Shown here piece by piece: positions 44,275 to 55,090 of a DNA stretch of 64,000 nt. Under the pieces are notes generated by a model that ran no database searches, was not told the DNA's origin, and saw only the letters and a list, made by a program, of their open reading frames with translations. The translations under genes and the position numbers were made by a program. Origin of the DNA: Chryseobacterium sp. JM1 (GTDB lineage: Bacteria > Bacteroidota > Bacteroidia > Flavobacteriales > Weeksellaceae); NCBI RefSeq assembly GCF_000737715.1, contig NZ_JPRN01000003.1, positions 558,001-622,000 of the forward strand, read 5' to 3'. Position 1 is the first letter of the stretch. Each line of letters starts with the position of its first letter.

Positions 44275-44739
44275 ATGAGAAACTATTTTTCATTGCTTGC
44301 TATAGCAGGTACATTGACGTTATTAAGCTGTAATACAGTGGATAAAAAAAATAACACAGCCAGTGCAGATTCCAATACTGTAAAAATAGAATTCTCAGGA
44401 ACAGAGAGTTTTACGATTAAAAATCCAAAATTAAAAGTAAGTTTATACGGAGCCGATCCTAATTTAGCTGATGCTCCTGCCACATTAATCACGGAAAAAG
44501 AATTTGAGCAAAAATCAATTCCTTTCACAATTGATTTACCTGTACCCAAGGATGCAGAAAGCCGTATTAGTCCAAAACCTTCCGGGGCTGTTAAATATTA
44601 CATAAGCCTTGACTGGGATTCTGATGGAAATGGAAAGTCGAATGAAAAAGGAGATATATTTATAGATCACGATAAACAGTTCCCTACAGTGACATTAAAT
44701 AACGAAACGCAGAAAGTTTATTTAAAAATATTAAAATAA
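44275..44739 (+). CDS. Lipoprotein with an EF-hand-like calcium loop (YbaY/YscW-like)
   Basis: A 154-residue lipoprotein, lipobox TLLSC (Cys19). The middle (KLKVSLYGADPNLADAPATL, EKEFEQKSIPFTIDLPVP) resembles the beta fold of YbaY/YscW small lipoproteins, though weakly. Near the end DWDSDGNGKSNEKGD looks like a calcium-binding EF-hand loop (Asp, Asp, Asp, Asn/Ser, Glu at alternate positions). Function unknown. Its transcript ends at a perfect bidirectional hairpin. Confidence 0.6.
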   Translation: MRNYFSLLAIAGTLTLLSCNTVDKKNNTASADSNTVKIEFSGTESFTIKNPKLKVSLYGADPNLADAPATLITEKEFEQKSIPFTIDLPVPKDAESRISPKPSGAVKYYISLDWDSDGNGKSNEKGDIFIDHDKQFPTVTLNNETQKVYLKILK

Positions 44740-44746
44740 ACCTGAT

Positions 44747-44782
44747 AAAAAAGCCGGCTTATACGATAAGCCGGCTTTTTTA
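44747..44782. terminator. Bidirectional terminator
   Basis: A perfect stem AAGCCGGCTTAT / ATAAGCCGGCTT, 3-nt loop, with A6 before and T6 after. Serves the lipoprotein (plus) and ribF (minus). Confidence 0.9.
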
Positions 44783-44788
44783 TGTTTT

Positions 44789-47420
<2,632 letters not shown>

Positions 47421-47432
47421 TAAATTAGACAT

Positions 47433-47514
47433 AAGATTTTTAGACCTGAGACGAGAGACATTATTTGTCAAAAATCTTTTAATCTTCAATCTTTTAATCT
47501 TTTAATCTAAATTA
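47433..47514. repeat. Inverted and tandem repeats between atpD and atpC
   Basis: AAGATTTTTAGAC (47433-47445) and GTCAAAAATCTT (47467-47478) form a hairpin with one bulge. The following DNA repeats AATCTTTT/AATCTTC units up to 47514. A transcript hairpin here could set the atpD to atpC ratio. Confidence 0.5.
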
Positions 47515-47516
47515 AA

Positions 47517-47798
47517 ATGAATATAAAAATTTTAACACCAGAATACGTAGTTTTTGAAGGAGAAGTAGAATCAGTATTATTGCCTGGAAAGAATGGTGAA
47601 TTTCACATCATGAAAAACCACGCAGGAATTGTTTCTTCTTTAATCGGGGGAAAGGTGAAGCTTTTTACCAATTCTGTTGGTGAAGCTTACGCTAAAAACC
47701 TGACTAAGGAAAATGATAAAGAGTCAGTTTTCTCTTATCCTATCAAAAGCGGTGTTGTAGAATTTAATCATAATAAAGGAATCATCCTTTGTGAATAA
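47517..47798 (+). CDS. atpC: F1F0 ATP synthase subunit epsilon (short form)
   Basis: A 93-residue epsilon subunit containing only the N-terminal beta-sandwich (LTPEYVVFEGEVESVLLPGK, NGEFHIMKNHAGIVSSL, GKVKLF). The C-terminal helical hairpin of typical 130-140-residue epsilon, which inhibits ATP hydrolysis, is absent. Short forms are usual in Bacteroidota, so this is not a truncation. It follows atpD after 96 nt of repeats and ends at a terminator. Confidence 0.92.
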   Translation: MNIKILTPEYVVFEGEVESVLLPGKNGEFHIMKNHAGIVSSLIGGKVKLFTNSVGEAYAKNLTKENDKESVFSYPIKSGVVEFNHNKGIILCE

Positions 47799-47828
47799 TT
47801 AAATGAAAAGCTAAATATATTTTCAAGA

Positions 47829-47859
47829 AAGTGTAACTTTGGTTACACTTTTTTTTATG
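47829..47859 (+). terminator. Rho-independent terminator after atpC
   Basis: Perfect stem AAGTGTAAC / GTTACACTT with TTTG loop and eight T. Confidence 0.9.
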
Positions 47860-47876
47860 TGTAAAAGTCTGATTTT

Positions 47877-48698
47877 ATGAAGAAAAGTACAATCATATTC
47901 TTTACCGTTCTGGGAATTTTAACCTGTGCCCAGAATTTCAAAACCAAAAGAGGAATTGTAAGCCTGGATGGAATTCATGTCGCCAAGATCGTCAATAAGT
48001 CTAATACCTATACTTTCCTGGATCTCAATGAAACCCCGATGTATACCATCGAGTTTGTTGATAAAAGTATAGTAGATTCTGTAAGAGACAGTTATATCAA
48101 ACTGAATAGGGTTTACAACAGGGATAAAGTCATAGAGATGGACTATATTTCCCCGTCGGCATTTTCGGGTGAAGAAAAATCAGCGGTTTATACTTCGATA
48201 AAAGGCTTGAAAATCATCGATAATAAAGGGATCAATATTAAAAATTTAGATGAAATCTTTAAAAATGTTCCCAAAAGAAAACTGGATTCCAAGACAAAAG
48301 ATGCTTACACCATCAGAAGCAAAATCGATAAAATGAATATCGAAGTGAATAAAGTAGGAGAGATCCTGTCCAATGGCATTCCTGTGGGATATTTTACAAA
48401 TCTTCCCGTAAGTTTCGGCTCGGAAGACACCATTTCTGATAAGACATTTGTGGATATTGAGATTTATGATGCTAAAAGCAAATTAATAGGAAAATATATC
48501 ACCACTACCAAACAGCTGAAAACCGCAGGAGGAAAGAGTTTTACGCTTTACAGGGAAATGTCCGGAAGAGCATCCATTTTAAAATATCCTACGTATAAGG
48601 CTATTGCAGAACGGATGGCGATTATGGATCCGACTTTTATTAAGGTTCAGGAAAAAGTGACGGTAGGTCCTGTTCAGAAAGAAAGTGGTGAAAAGTAA
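47877..48698 (+). CDS. Exported protein of unknown function
   Basis: A 273-residue protein with a signal peptide (MKKSTIIFFTVLGILTCAQ). The mature protein alternates strands and helices: GIVSLDGIHVAKIVNKSN, TFLDLNETPMYTIEFVDKS near the N-terminus, and a central DEIFKNVPKRKLDSKTKDAY. The C-terminal half has KTFVDIEIYDAKSKLIGKYI. No family is recognised. Monocistronic between two clear terminators. Confidence 0.6.
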   Translation: MKKSTIIFFTVLGILTCAQNFKTKRGIVSLDGIHVAKIVNKSNTYTFLDLNETPMYTIEFVDKSIVDSVRDSYIKLNRVYNRDKVIEMDYISPSAFSGEEKSAVYTSIKGLKIIDNKGINIKNLDEIFKNVPKRKLDSKTKDAYTIRSKIDKMNIEVNKVGEILSNGIPVGYFTNLPVSFGSEDTISDKTFVDIEIYDAKSKLIGKYITTTKQLKTAGGKSFTLYREMSGRASILKYPTYKAIAERMAIMDPTFIKVQEKVTVGPVQKESGEK

Positions 48699-48730
48699 AA
48701 AATAGATTAGATTTTAGTCAAAAATAATAA

Positions 48731-48767
48731 AAATCCCGGAAAATTGATTTTCCGGGATTTATTTTGC
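48731..48767. terminator. Bidirectional terminator
   Basis: Perfect stem AAATCCCGGAAAA / TTTTCCGGGATTT with TTGA loop. Serves the exported protein (plus) and the radical SAM gene (minus). Confidence 0.85.
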
Positions 48768-48774
48768 TCGAAAA

Positions 48775-50982
48775 TTAAAGACTCAAAATGACCCCATTTT
48801 CCTTAAGTTGCTGCATCGGTTTTGAAAACCAAAACAGTTCAAAATCTTCGAAATTTTCTTCAAACTGATTCTTAAGTTGCTGAGCTGTAACTTTTTTCGG
48901 ATTTTCTATAGAATTTTCTTCCAGAACTTTCATCAGCCATTCCGCCTTATCCTGCTCCAGATCGATCTTTACAATATTCGTTTTTAAGTGGAATGTAAGA
49001 AGCGTATATGGCCCGGAGTACTTCTTTTTATTTTTTATGCGATTCTCAGCGATTACATTTTTGGTTAAAAACACCACTTTTGAGTTGCCTTTAAAGCCAA
49101 ATTGGTTTTCGTCCAAAAGACAGTCGTGAATATGATCGGGATGAACCTGTGTTCTTGGAATTTTAAAATCAAACCAATCCTGAAGCGGAAACTCAAAATT
49201 GATTCCGTGCATATAATTGAAAAGAGATTTTTTCAGTCCGAAGCTGAATTTGCTGTGATCGATTCCGGTTTTGTCTTTGAAATCAATATCGTTGTTCGCA
49301 AACAAAATTTCTTCCTTCACGGGAGTCACTCCAAATTCTTCAGGATTAATTCCGACAGGTGAGTGGGCGGTCATGGCAAACTGATGCCAGAATCCACTTT
49401 GCAGAATTCCCATTTCAAACATCTGTCTTACCATCTCCAAAGAATCTACAGTTTCCTGAATGGTCTGAGTCGGGTATCCATACATCAGATAAGCATGAAC
49501 CATGATCCCGGCTTCCGTGAAATTTCTTGTCACTCTGGCAACCTGTTCAACCGAAACTCCTTTGTCGATTAACTGCAACAATCTATCACTGGCTACTTCA
49601 AGTCCACCCGAAACCGCAACGCATCCTGAAATTTTTAACAGGTAACATAAATCGCGCGTAAAGCTTTTTTCAAAACGGATATTCGTCCACCAGGTAACGA
49701 CCAGATTTCTTCTCAGAATTTCCAAAGCGACTTCACGCATCAATGCCGGTGGTGCCGCTTCATCTACAAAATGGAATCCGGTTTCACCCGTTGTTTTGAT
49801 GAGCTCTTCCATTCTGTCAACTAAAATTTTAGCTGATATAGGTTCGTAGATTTTAATGTAGTCTAAAGAAATATCACAGAATGTACATTTTCCCCAGTAG
49901 CAGCCATGAGCCATTGTCAGCTTGTTCCAGCGTCCGTCGCTCCATAAACTGTGCATTGGATTGGCAATTTCTATCACCGAAACATATTGATCCAACTTTA
50001 AATCAATATAGTCCGGAGTTCCGATATCTGCCTGTTTGTAATCGTGTCTTTTGGAATTATTTTTATAGGTAACCTTTTGGTTTTCAATTAAAAATGTTCT
50101 TTTGTACTCCGCTTCTTCTTCTGAAGGATGTAAGACATTACTGCACAGAAGTTCAAGAGGAAGTTCGCCATCATCAAGGGTAATAAAATCAAAAAACTCA
50201 AAAACCCTCTGATCTTTTACTTCCCTTAATTCCGTATTGGGAAAACCACCACCCATCGCAGTTTTAATGTGAGGATAATGTTTTTTGATGAACTGAGCAC
50301 ACCTGAAACCTGCATATAAATTTCCTGGAAAAGGAATTGAAAAACACACCAATTTGGGCTGAACCCATTCTAATTTTTCCTGAAGGATCTTTAATGTAAA
50401 ATAATCAATAAAAGTCTGATCTCCTGATAGTTTTGAATATAATTCGTCAAACGAATTGGCACTTTTTCCAAGACGTTCTGCATACCTGCTGAATCCGAAA
50501 TCCGCATCAATATTTTCAATAATATAATCCGAAATATCCTCGAGATAAAGAGTGGCAAGGTGCTTGGCTTTATCCTGAAGTCCCATATTTCCAAATGCAA
50601 AATCCATGTCGTCCAACTGATTGAAGCGGGAAGCCTCAGGAAGGAAATTCATGCTGCAGATTTGTCTGGCCAGCGTGGGATTTTTGCCCTGCAGAAAATG
50701 AATAACCTGATCTATTGTTTTCAGATATTCTTCGCGAAGTGCATAAATTCTCTGTGAATTTTCCGAGATCTCCTGAAGATTAACCTCTGTGTTGAAAATT
50801 TTCTCAATTCCGTTTCTTGAAAATAATTCCAAAATAACATCCAGTCCCAGATCGGTCTGATAGCTGGAAATATCTTTGGTATTCAGAAAGCCTTTTATAT
50901 AAGCTGTTGCAGGATAAGGTGTATTGAGCTGGGTAAAAGGCGGAGTGATGAGAAGCAGATCTTTCAACAGGAAATTTTTCAA
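48775..50982 (-). CDS. Radical SAM protein, B12-binding type (TTG start)
   Basis: A 735-residue enzyme. The N-terminus (DLLLITPPFTQLNTPYPATA) and VCFSIPFPGNLYAGFRCAQF, AMGGGFPNTEL resemble the cobalamin-binding Rossmann domain found before radical SAM cores. The iron-sulfur motif is CYWGKCTFCD with Cys361, Cys365 and Cys368. The core continues with HFVDEAAPPALMREVALEI, WWTNIRFEKSF and VSGGLEVASDRLLQLIDKGV, AYLMYGYPTQTIQETVDSL. Reaction unknown; family members methylate or rearrange unreactive carbons. No ATG fits: a stop precedes the TTG at 50982 by three codons. Its promoter (TATCTTTG, 51081-51074) is upstream. Single gene. Confidence 0.85.
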   Translation of the reverse strand: MKNFLLKDLLLITPPFTQLNTPYPATAYIKGFLNTKDISSYQTDLGLDVILELFSRNGIEKIFNTEVNLQEISENSQRIYALREEYLKTIDQVIHFLQGKNPTLARQICSMNFLPEASRFNQLDDMDFAFGNMGLQDKAKHLATLYLEDISDYIIENIDADFGFSRYAERLGKSANSFDELYSKLSGDQTFIDYFTLKILQEKLEWVQPKLVCFSIPFPGNLYAGFRCAQFIKKHYPHIKTAMGGGFPNTELREVKDQRVFEFFDFITLDDGELPLELLCSNVLHPSEEEAEYKRTFLIENQKVTYKNNSKRHDYKQADIGTPDYIDLKLDQYVSVIEIANPMHSLWSDGRWNKLTMAHGCYWGKCTFCDISLDYIKIYEPISAKILVDRMEELIKTTGETGFHFVDEAAPPALMREVALEILRRNLVVTWWTNIRFEKSFTRDLCYLLKISGCVAVSGGLEVASDRLLQLIDKGVSVEQVARVTRNFTEAGIMVHAYLMYGYPTQTIQETVDSLEMVRQMFEMGILQSGFWHQFAMTAHSPVGINPEEFGVTPVKEEILFANNDIDFKDKTGIDHSKFSFGLKKSLFNYMHGINFEFPLQDWFDFKIPRTQVHPDHIHDCLLDENQFGFKGNSKVVFLTKNVIAENRIKNKKKYSGPYTLLTFHLKTNIVKIDLEQDKAEWLMKVLEENSIENPKKVTAQQLKNQFEENFEDFELFWFSKPMQQLKENGVILSL

Positions 50983-51073
50983 ATTTATTTACATTCAATC
51001 GGAGTTTAAATAATTGTATAACAGTATTTTAATGATATTGTTACAGTCCGGATCTTCCCTCAGATTGCGAATG

Positions 51074-51081
51074 CAAAGATA
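51074..51081 (-). promoter_or_regulatory. -7 promoter box (TATCTTTG) of the radical SAM gene
   Basis: An exact TAnnTTTG on the minus strand with a TTG 21 nt upstream. The leader to the TTG start at 50982 is about 85 nt. Confidence 0.55.
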
Positions 51082-51158
51082 GGCAATTTGTAAGGTATAC
51101 TGCAAGTGACATTATTGAATAATATACCTATTGATAGGTTGTGAAATTTAAGCTGTAT

Positions 51159-51902
51159 TTATAGAAATAGATACTTAGGTTCTTTGATTTCAATATACTT
51201 CAGGAAAGATTCTTCATCAAAAAATCCGTTTTCATCAAGGATTTCAGGAATCAGTACAGATGCTTCATTTCCACGTTCAAGGGCTTTATTTTCTATTACT
51301 CTTCCTGATCTTCCTTCTATTGTATTGTGAGTGCTGAGTAAATATTCGGAATATATTTTACTCTCTGAAACAGTATATTGCCCATATTCTGCAATAAGCG
51401 AAGTGTTTATATTTCCTTCGATATACGTCTGATGATCATTAGCGGAGGCCCCAAACAACACATTGCAGGAGAGGCTTCCCGAGGAAAATAAAGAACCGTT
51501 AACGATAATATTTTTAGCTTTTATATCACCCATAACGATAAGCGTAACGTATTCTTCAACGAAAAGATTTCCAGTTAAATGAATATCGTTTTCAATAAGA
51601 ATAATGATAAAGCCGTCACCCGGTTCAGTAACTAAATCCAGAGTAGTTGTGCTTTCATTTTTCATAAGAAAAATCTCCGGGTCGTCATTCTCAGTGTCCA
51701 GCTGTCGCGCTGTTTCTCTCATTTTTTCCACTGTTTCTGCATCCATTATTTCAAGAAACTCTGAGAAACTGTCTTCATCCCAGTCGTCTCCGCTGGTAAA
51801 CATCAATTCTAATGATTCATCAATGGTAGCATATAATCTTTCTGAAGCTTTTTTTACCTTCTGATTTAATTGTTCTCTTGTTAGTTTTTCTGTTCTTGTC
51901 AT
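51159..51902 (-). CDS. Unknown protein with a beta-helix-like central domain
   Basis: A 247-residue cytoplasmic protein. The N-terminal 110 residues are helical and acidic (SGDDWDEDSFSEFLEIMDAE); the centre has repeating short strands, NDIHLTGNLFVEEYVTLIVM, GDIKAKNIIVNGSLFSSGSL, that look like a right-handed beta-helix as in bactofilins or polymer-forming proteins. No family name is certain. The frame extends upstream to 52082 through a hydrophobic stretch, but a -7 box (TATTTTTG at 51958-51951) lies inside it, so the ATG at 51902 is preferred. Divergent from the Crp-type gene. Confidence 0.6.
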   Translation of the reverse strand: MTRTEKLTREQLNQKVKKASERLYATIDESLELMFTSGDDWDEDSFSEFLEIMDAETVEKMRETARQLDTENDDPEIFLMKNESTTTLDLVTEPGDGFIIILIENDIHLTGNLFVEEYVTLIVMGDIKAKNIIVNGSLFSSGSLSCNVLFGASANDHQTYIEGNINTSLIAEYGQYTVSESKIYSEYLLSTHNTIEGRSGRVIENKALERGNEASVLIPEILDENGFFDEESFLKYIEIKEPKYLFL

Positions 51903-51950
51903 TGGTGTTCGGGATAAAATAAGGAAAATATATCTGTATAGATTAGGATA

Positions 51951-51958
51951 CAAAAATA
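51951..51958 (-). promoter_or_regulatory. -7 promoter box (TATTTTTG) for the gene starting at 51902
   Basis: An exact TAnnTTTG on the minus strand, about 49 nt before the ATG. No clear -33 TTG. Confidence 0.45.
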
Positions 51959-52091
51959 GGTTAAAAAACCATTGAGGAATTAAAAGTAAGTTTAAAATTA
52001 AGTTAAGAACTGTCTCCCCAATTTCTAATTCAGTTTTTTTTGATATATTGTCATAGAGATTGATTTTATTAATCAAACACACCTATCCACA

Positions 52092-52679
52092 ATGTCGAAA
52101 GAAACCGCTCCGCTTATCAGTTATTTTAAAACCTATATACCTCTGTCAAAGGATGAAATTGACGTATTGGAAGAAAGGATAACCGAAAGGCGAATCAAAA
52201 GAAAACAGTTTATTTTGCAGGAAAATGAGGTGTGCCAGTATTATACCTTTGTGGTTTCCGGATGTTTTAAAATGTTCAGTATAGATAAAGACGGGGTAGA
52301 GCATAACCTGCAGTTTGCTTCTGAAAATGACTGGATTGTAGACATCGACAGTTTCCACAACAAAAAGCCCAGCAAATTACACATCGTAGCCCTTGAAAAT
52401 TCTGTTGTGCTGCAGATTGAAAAACACGATCTGTGGTTTTTATATACCTATTATCCAAAGTTTGACCGAAACTTCAGAGTGATCATTGAACATAAATTTA
52501 TTGAACTTCAGAACCGTATGCTGCAAAACATCAGTGCTACAGGAGATGAAAAGTATGAGTTCTTCCTTAAACAGTACCCGCAGCTGGCTAATCGTCTTTC
52601 CAATACACAAATCGCTTCATACCTGGGAATTACGCCTCAGTTTCTCAGTAAAATCCGTGCGAAAAGGATAAAGGATTAA
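52092..52679 (+). CDS. Crp/Fnr-family transcription regulator
   Basis: A 195-residue regulator. The N-terminal cyclic-nucleotide-type sensor barrel (KQFILQENEVCQYYTFVVSG, FKMFSIDKDGVEHNLQF, NDWIVDIDSF) lacks the Arg-Ala-Ala phosphate-cassette of cAMP binders, so the ligand is unknown. The C-terminal winged helix is RLSNTQIASYLGITPQFLSK. This is the small form common in flavobacteria. It lies 130 bp upstream of, and on the same strand as, the NAD(P)-binding gene and may control it. Confidence 0.85.
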   Translation: MSKETAPLISYFKTYIPLSKDEIDVLEERITERRIKRKQFILQENEVCQYYTFVVSGCFKMFSIDKDGVEHNLQFASENDWIVDIDSFHNKKPSKLHIVALENSVVLQIEKHDLWFLYTYYPKFDRNFRVIIEHKFIELQNRMLQNISATGDEKYEFFLKQYPQLANRLSNTQIASYLGITPQFLSKIRAKRIKD

Positions 52680-52771
52680 TCCGTTTTATGAAACTATGTT
52701 AAGAATTCGCCTTACCAATTGTTAAGATGTTTTCTTAAACTTGTTTGCCGGTTTTTCACCGTTATCTGTGC

Positions 52772-52779
52772 TAATTTTG
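52772..52779 (+). promoter_or_regulatory. -7 promoter box (TAATTTTG)
   Basis: An exact TAnnTTTG 30 nt before the ATG at 52810, inside the longer frame that opens at 52741. Confidence 0.6.
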
Positions 52780-52809
52780 ACCCATACAAAAACATTAAAA
52801 TTTACAAAA

Positions 52810-53460
52810 ATGGAAACACAGAAAAAAGTAGCGGTTATCGGATTGGGAAATATCGGTAAAGCAGTAGCCAATAATTTAGTCAACAATAAGCATAACGTTA
52901 TCGTTGCCACAAGAAATGCAGACGAAGCGAATGATTTTGCTGCGCAGTCAGGTGGATTTGCAAAGAGCACAACAATTGAAGAGGCAATCAATACAGCGGA
53001 TATTATTATACCTGCAATATGGTTTGGTGCTTTTAAGGATTTCTTTAATGACAACGGAAACAGTTTACAGGGTAAAATCATTGTTGATGTTTCTAATCCA
53101 ATTGCTCCGGACGGAAATGGCGGATTTAAAAAAATCATCGGAGAAATGGAATCAGCAGGAGAGCTGAACAAAGCCATTCTTCCTAAAGGGGCTAAGTTGG
53201 TAAAAGCCTTCGGAACACTGGGTGCAGGAACACTGGCGTCATCTTCCAATCACGAGCCTGAAAAAGACGTACTATTTTATGCATCTGATGATATGGAAAT
53301 CAATAATGATATTGAAGAAGTGATCAGAGAAACAGGTTTTGAACCTTTGAGAGTAGGAGGTATTGATCAGTCCATCCGTATTGAAGTTTTCGGAGATCTT
53401 CATGAATTCGGGAAACTAGGAAAAGCTGTGAATATCGAGGAAGCTAAGTCCAAATTATAA
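52810..53460 (+). CDS. NAD(P)-binding F420-reductase-like oxidoreductase
   Basis: A 216-residue Rossmann protein. Nucleotide-binding VAVIGLGNIGKAVANNLV (GxGxxG) at the N-terminus, VATRNADEANDFAAQSGG (start of the second strand, with an Arg typical of NADPH preference), DVSNPIAPDGNGGF and VKAFGTLGAGTLAS. This fits the NADPH-dependent F420 reductase-like family; flavobacteria do not make F420, so the true partner is probably different. The stop codon shares one base with the next ATG, so the two genes are coupled. Confidence 0.8.
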   Translation: METQKKVAVIGLGNIGKAVANNLVNNKHNVIVATRNADEANDFAAQSGGFAKSTTIEEAINTADIIIPAIWFGAFKDFFNDNGNSLQGKIIVDVSNPIAPDGNGGFKKIIGEMESAGELNKAILPKGAKLVKAFGTLGAGTLASSSNHEPEKDVLFYASDDMEINNDIEEVIRETGFEPLRVGGIDQSIRIEVFGDLHEFGKLGKAVNIEEAKSKL

Positions 53461-53963
53461 TGATGAAAAAGATGTTCATCGCCGCTCAGGTTATATTCCT
53501 ATTATCAGCCTGTACCGAAAAAAAAGAAAATAGCAATCCTGCAATTAGCCCATCAACAGAAAAAAATACACTAATGGAAAACGATATCAAAAAGAATATA
53601 GAAGAAACTCTTCACACCTACGAAAATGCTCTTAACGCTTCATCTACTGAACAGGTGTTGCCCCTGTATACCAAGAACGGGATATTCATGCCTCAGGGAG
53701 CGCCAAGTGCTGAAGGTCAGGAACAATTGAAGGGAGGTTATGATTTTGTTTTCAAAATGTTACAGCTTAATGTAAAGTTTAGAATTGATGAAATTACCGT
53801 CATCAATGAAAACTATGCGATTGCCCGTACCATGTCTAAAGGAACACAGCTGATCCGCGCTGAAAATAAAACAACGCCGGAAGAAAACCGTGAACTGTTT
53901 GTCCTGGAAAAGGAAGATGGGAAATGGAAGATCGCCCGATATATGTTTAACAAAGCGAAATAA
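53460..53963 (+). CDS. NTF2-like (SgcJ/EcaC-type) lipoprotein
   Basis: A 167-residue lipoprotein with lipobox LLSAC (Cys18), a short linker and an NTF2-fold domain: IEETLHTYENALNASSTEQV, LPLYTKNGIFMPQGAPSAEG, INENYAIARTMSKGTQLI and a final ELFVLEKEDGKWKIARYMFN. The family includes small ligand-binding proteins and isomerase-like enzymes; no substrate is known here. Its ATG overlaps the stop of the oxidoreductase by one base. Confidence 0.75.
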   Translation: MMKKMFIAAQVIFLLSACTEKKENSNPAISPSTEKNTLMENDIKKNIEETLHTYENALNASSTEQVLPLYTKNGIFMPQGAPSAEGQEQLKGGYDFVFKMLQLNVKFRIDEITVINENYAIARTMSKGTQLIRAENKTTPEENRELFVLEKEDGKWKIARYMFNKAK

Positions 53964-53964
53964 A

Positions 53965-53996
53965 AAAATGCCTGACCAACGTCAGGCATTTTTTAG
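53965..53996. terminator. Bidirectional terminator
   Basis: Stem AAATGCCTGAC / GTCAGGCATTT with CAAC loop, A and T tracts on both sides. It overlaps the stop codon of the convergent transporter gene. Confidence 0.85.
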
Positions 53997-54884
53997 GATT
54001 TTATGTGAATTGCGTTTTGACTTTCTGTTGTCTGAAATCACGTTGAGCGTAACGCCTAAAAGAATGAGTGTGATGCCGATGAGTAAATTGGTGGTAAATC
54101 GTTCATGAAACATAAGAACACTCACCAATACGGCAACTACAGGTTCCAGCGCACCCAGAATAGCAGTAGGCGTAGATCCGATATATTTGATTGCGTACAC
54201 CAAACACAGGCTGGAAATAACAGTGGTCAGGAAGGCAAAAACAATGAAATTTAAAAAGACAGAGACTGAAGGAATCGCAAAAGATTCACCTTCGGACGAT
54301 GCCTTTATCATAAAAAATGCTGAAGTGAAAAGCATGGAATAGAAAGACAGTTTAAAACCTGAAACCTTCAGATCGGATTTATTCACGATCACCATATAGA
54401 GCGCATAAAACAGTGAACTCAGCATGACAATCCCTAGGCCTGCAAAATTGATCTCGAGGCCTTTTCCTTTTAAACATAAAACGATGACTCCCGCAAATGC
54501 AAAAAAGAGAGATAGTACAGATAGTTTGGTCAGTTTTTCCTTATAAAAAAAGAACATGATCAAAGCAACGATGACCGGATATATGAACAAGACCGTGGAA
54601 GCGATTCCCGGCGTCAGAAAATCATAGCCGATGAACAGAAATTCTGAGGACAGGGCATAGCAGACGCCCAGCACAGACAGAATCAACATTTCTTTTTTGT
54701 TGATCTTCAGACTTTCTTTGGAATACAGCAGATATCCTCCGACCATCAAAGCCGAAAATAAAAACCGGTAGAACAAAGTAATGTCCATTGAAAAATGTGC
54801 CTTCTTCAGCGGCAGGATAAAGATCGGGATCAGTCCAAATGAAACCGAAGACAAAACTCCCAACAGGTAACCCTTAAATTTCAT
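53982..54884 (-). CDS. EamA/DMT-family transporter
   Basis: A 300-residue inner-membrane protein with ten hydrophobic helices in two EamA repeats: the first opens GYLLGVLSSVSFGLIPIFIL, the second GLGIVMLSSLFYALYMVIVN. The C-terminal STPTAILGALEPVVAVLVSV is the typical EamA signature near TM9. DMT carriers export amino acids or other metabolites; substrate not set by sequence. Single minus-strand gene. Confidence 0.85.
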   Translation of the reverse strand: MKFKGYLLGVLSSVSFGLIPIFILPLKKAHFSMDITLFYRFLFSALMVGGYLLYSKESLKINKKEMLILSVLGVCYALSSEFLFIGYDFLTPGIASTVLFIYPVIVALIMFFFYKEKLTKLSVLSLFFAFAGVIVLCLKGKGLEINFAGLGIVMLSSLFYALYMVIVNKSDLKVSGFKLSFYSMLFTSAFFMIKASSEGESFAIPSVSVFLNFIVFAFLTTVISSLCLVYAIKYIGSTPTAILGALEPVVAVLVSVLMFHERFTTNLLIGITLILLGVTLNVISDNRKSKRNSHKILKNA

Positions 54885-55035
54885 TTGCTAATTTTTTTGA
54901 GGTTAAGGCTAAGGTAAAGATCAAGGCTGAGCATGTATGAGAAAGACTATTTGATCAAGGATCAATATTCCAAACTTACATCAACAAGAAATTATATCCC
55001 GTACCTTGTACTCTTCAATTTGAGATTATTTTATA

Positions 55036-55067
55036 AAAAACCACTGAAAATAATTCAGTGGTTTTAT
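55036..55067. terminator. Terminator for the oxoamine synthase gene (minus)
   Basis: Stem AACCACTGAA / TTCAGTGGTT, 5-nt loop. On the minus strand it is followed by TTTTTTATAA, so it ends the sulfonolipid pair. Confidence 0.8.
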
Positions 55068-55090
55068 TAATTTATATGATGATATCGGGA

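Noticed and set aside
51903..52082. Hydrophobic N-terminal extension of the 51159-51902 gene
   Set aside because: A -7 promoter box lies inside it, and the shorter start gives a soluble protein consistent with its charged N-terminus.
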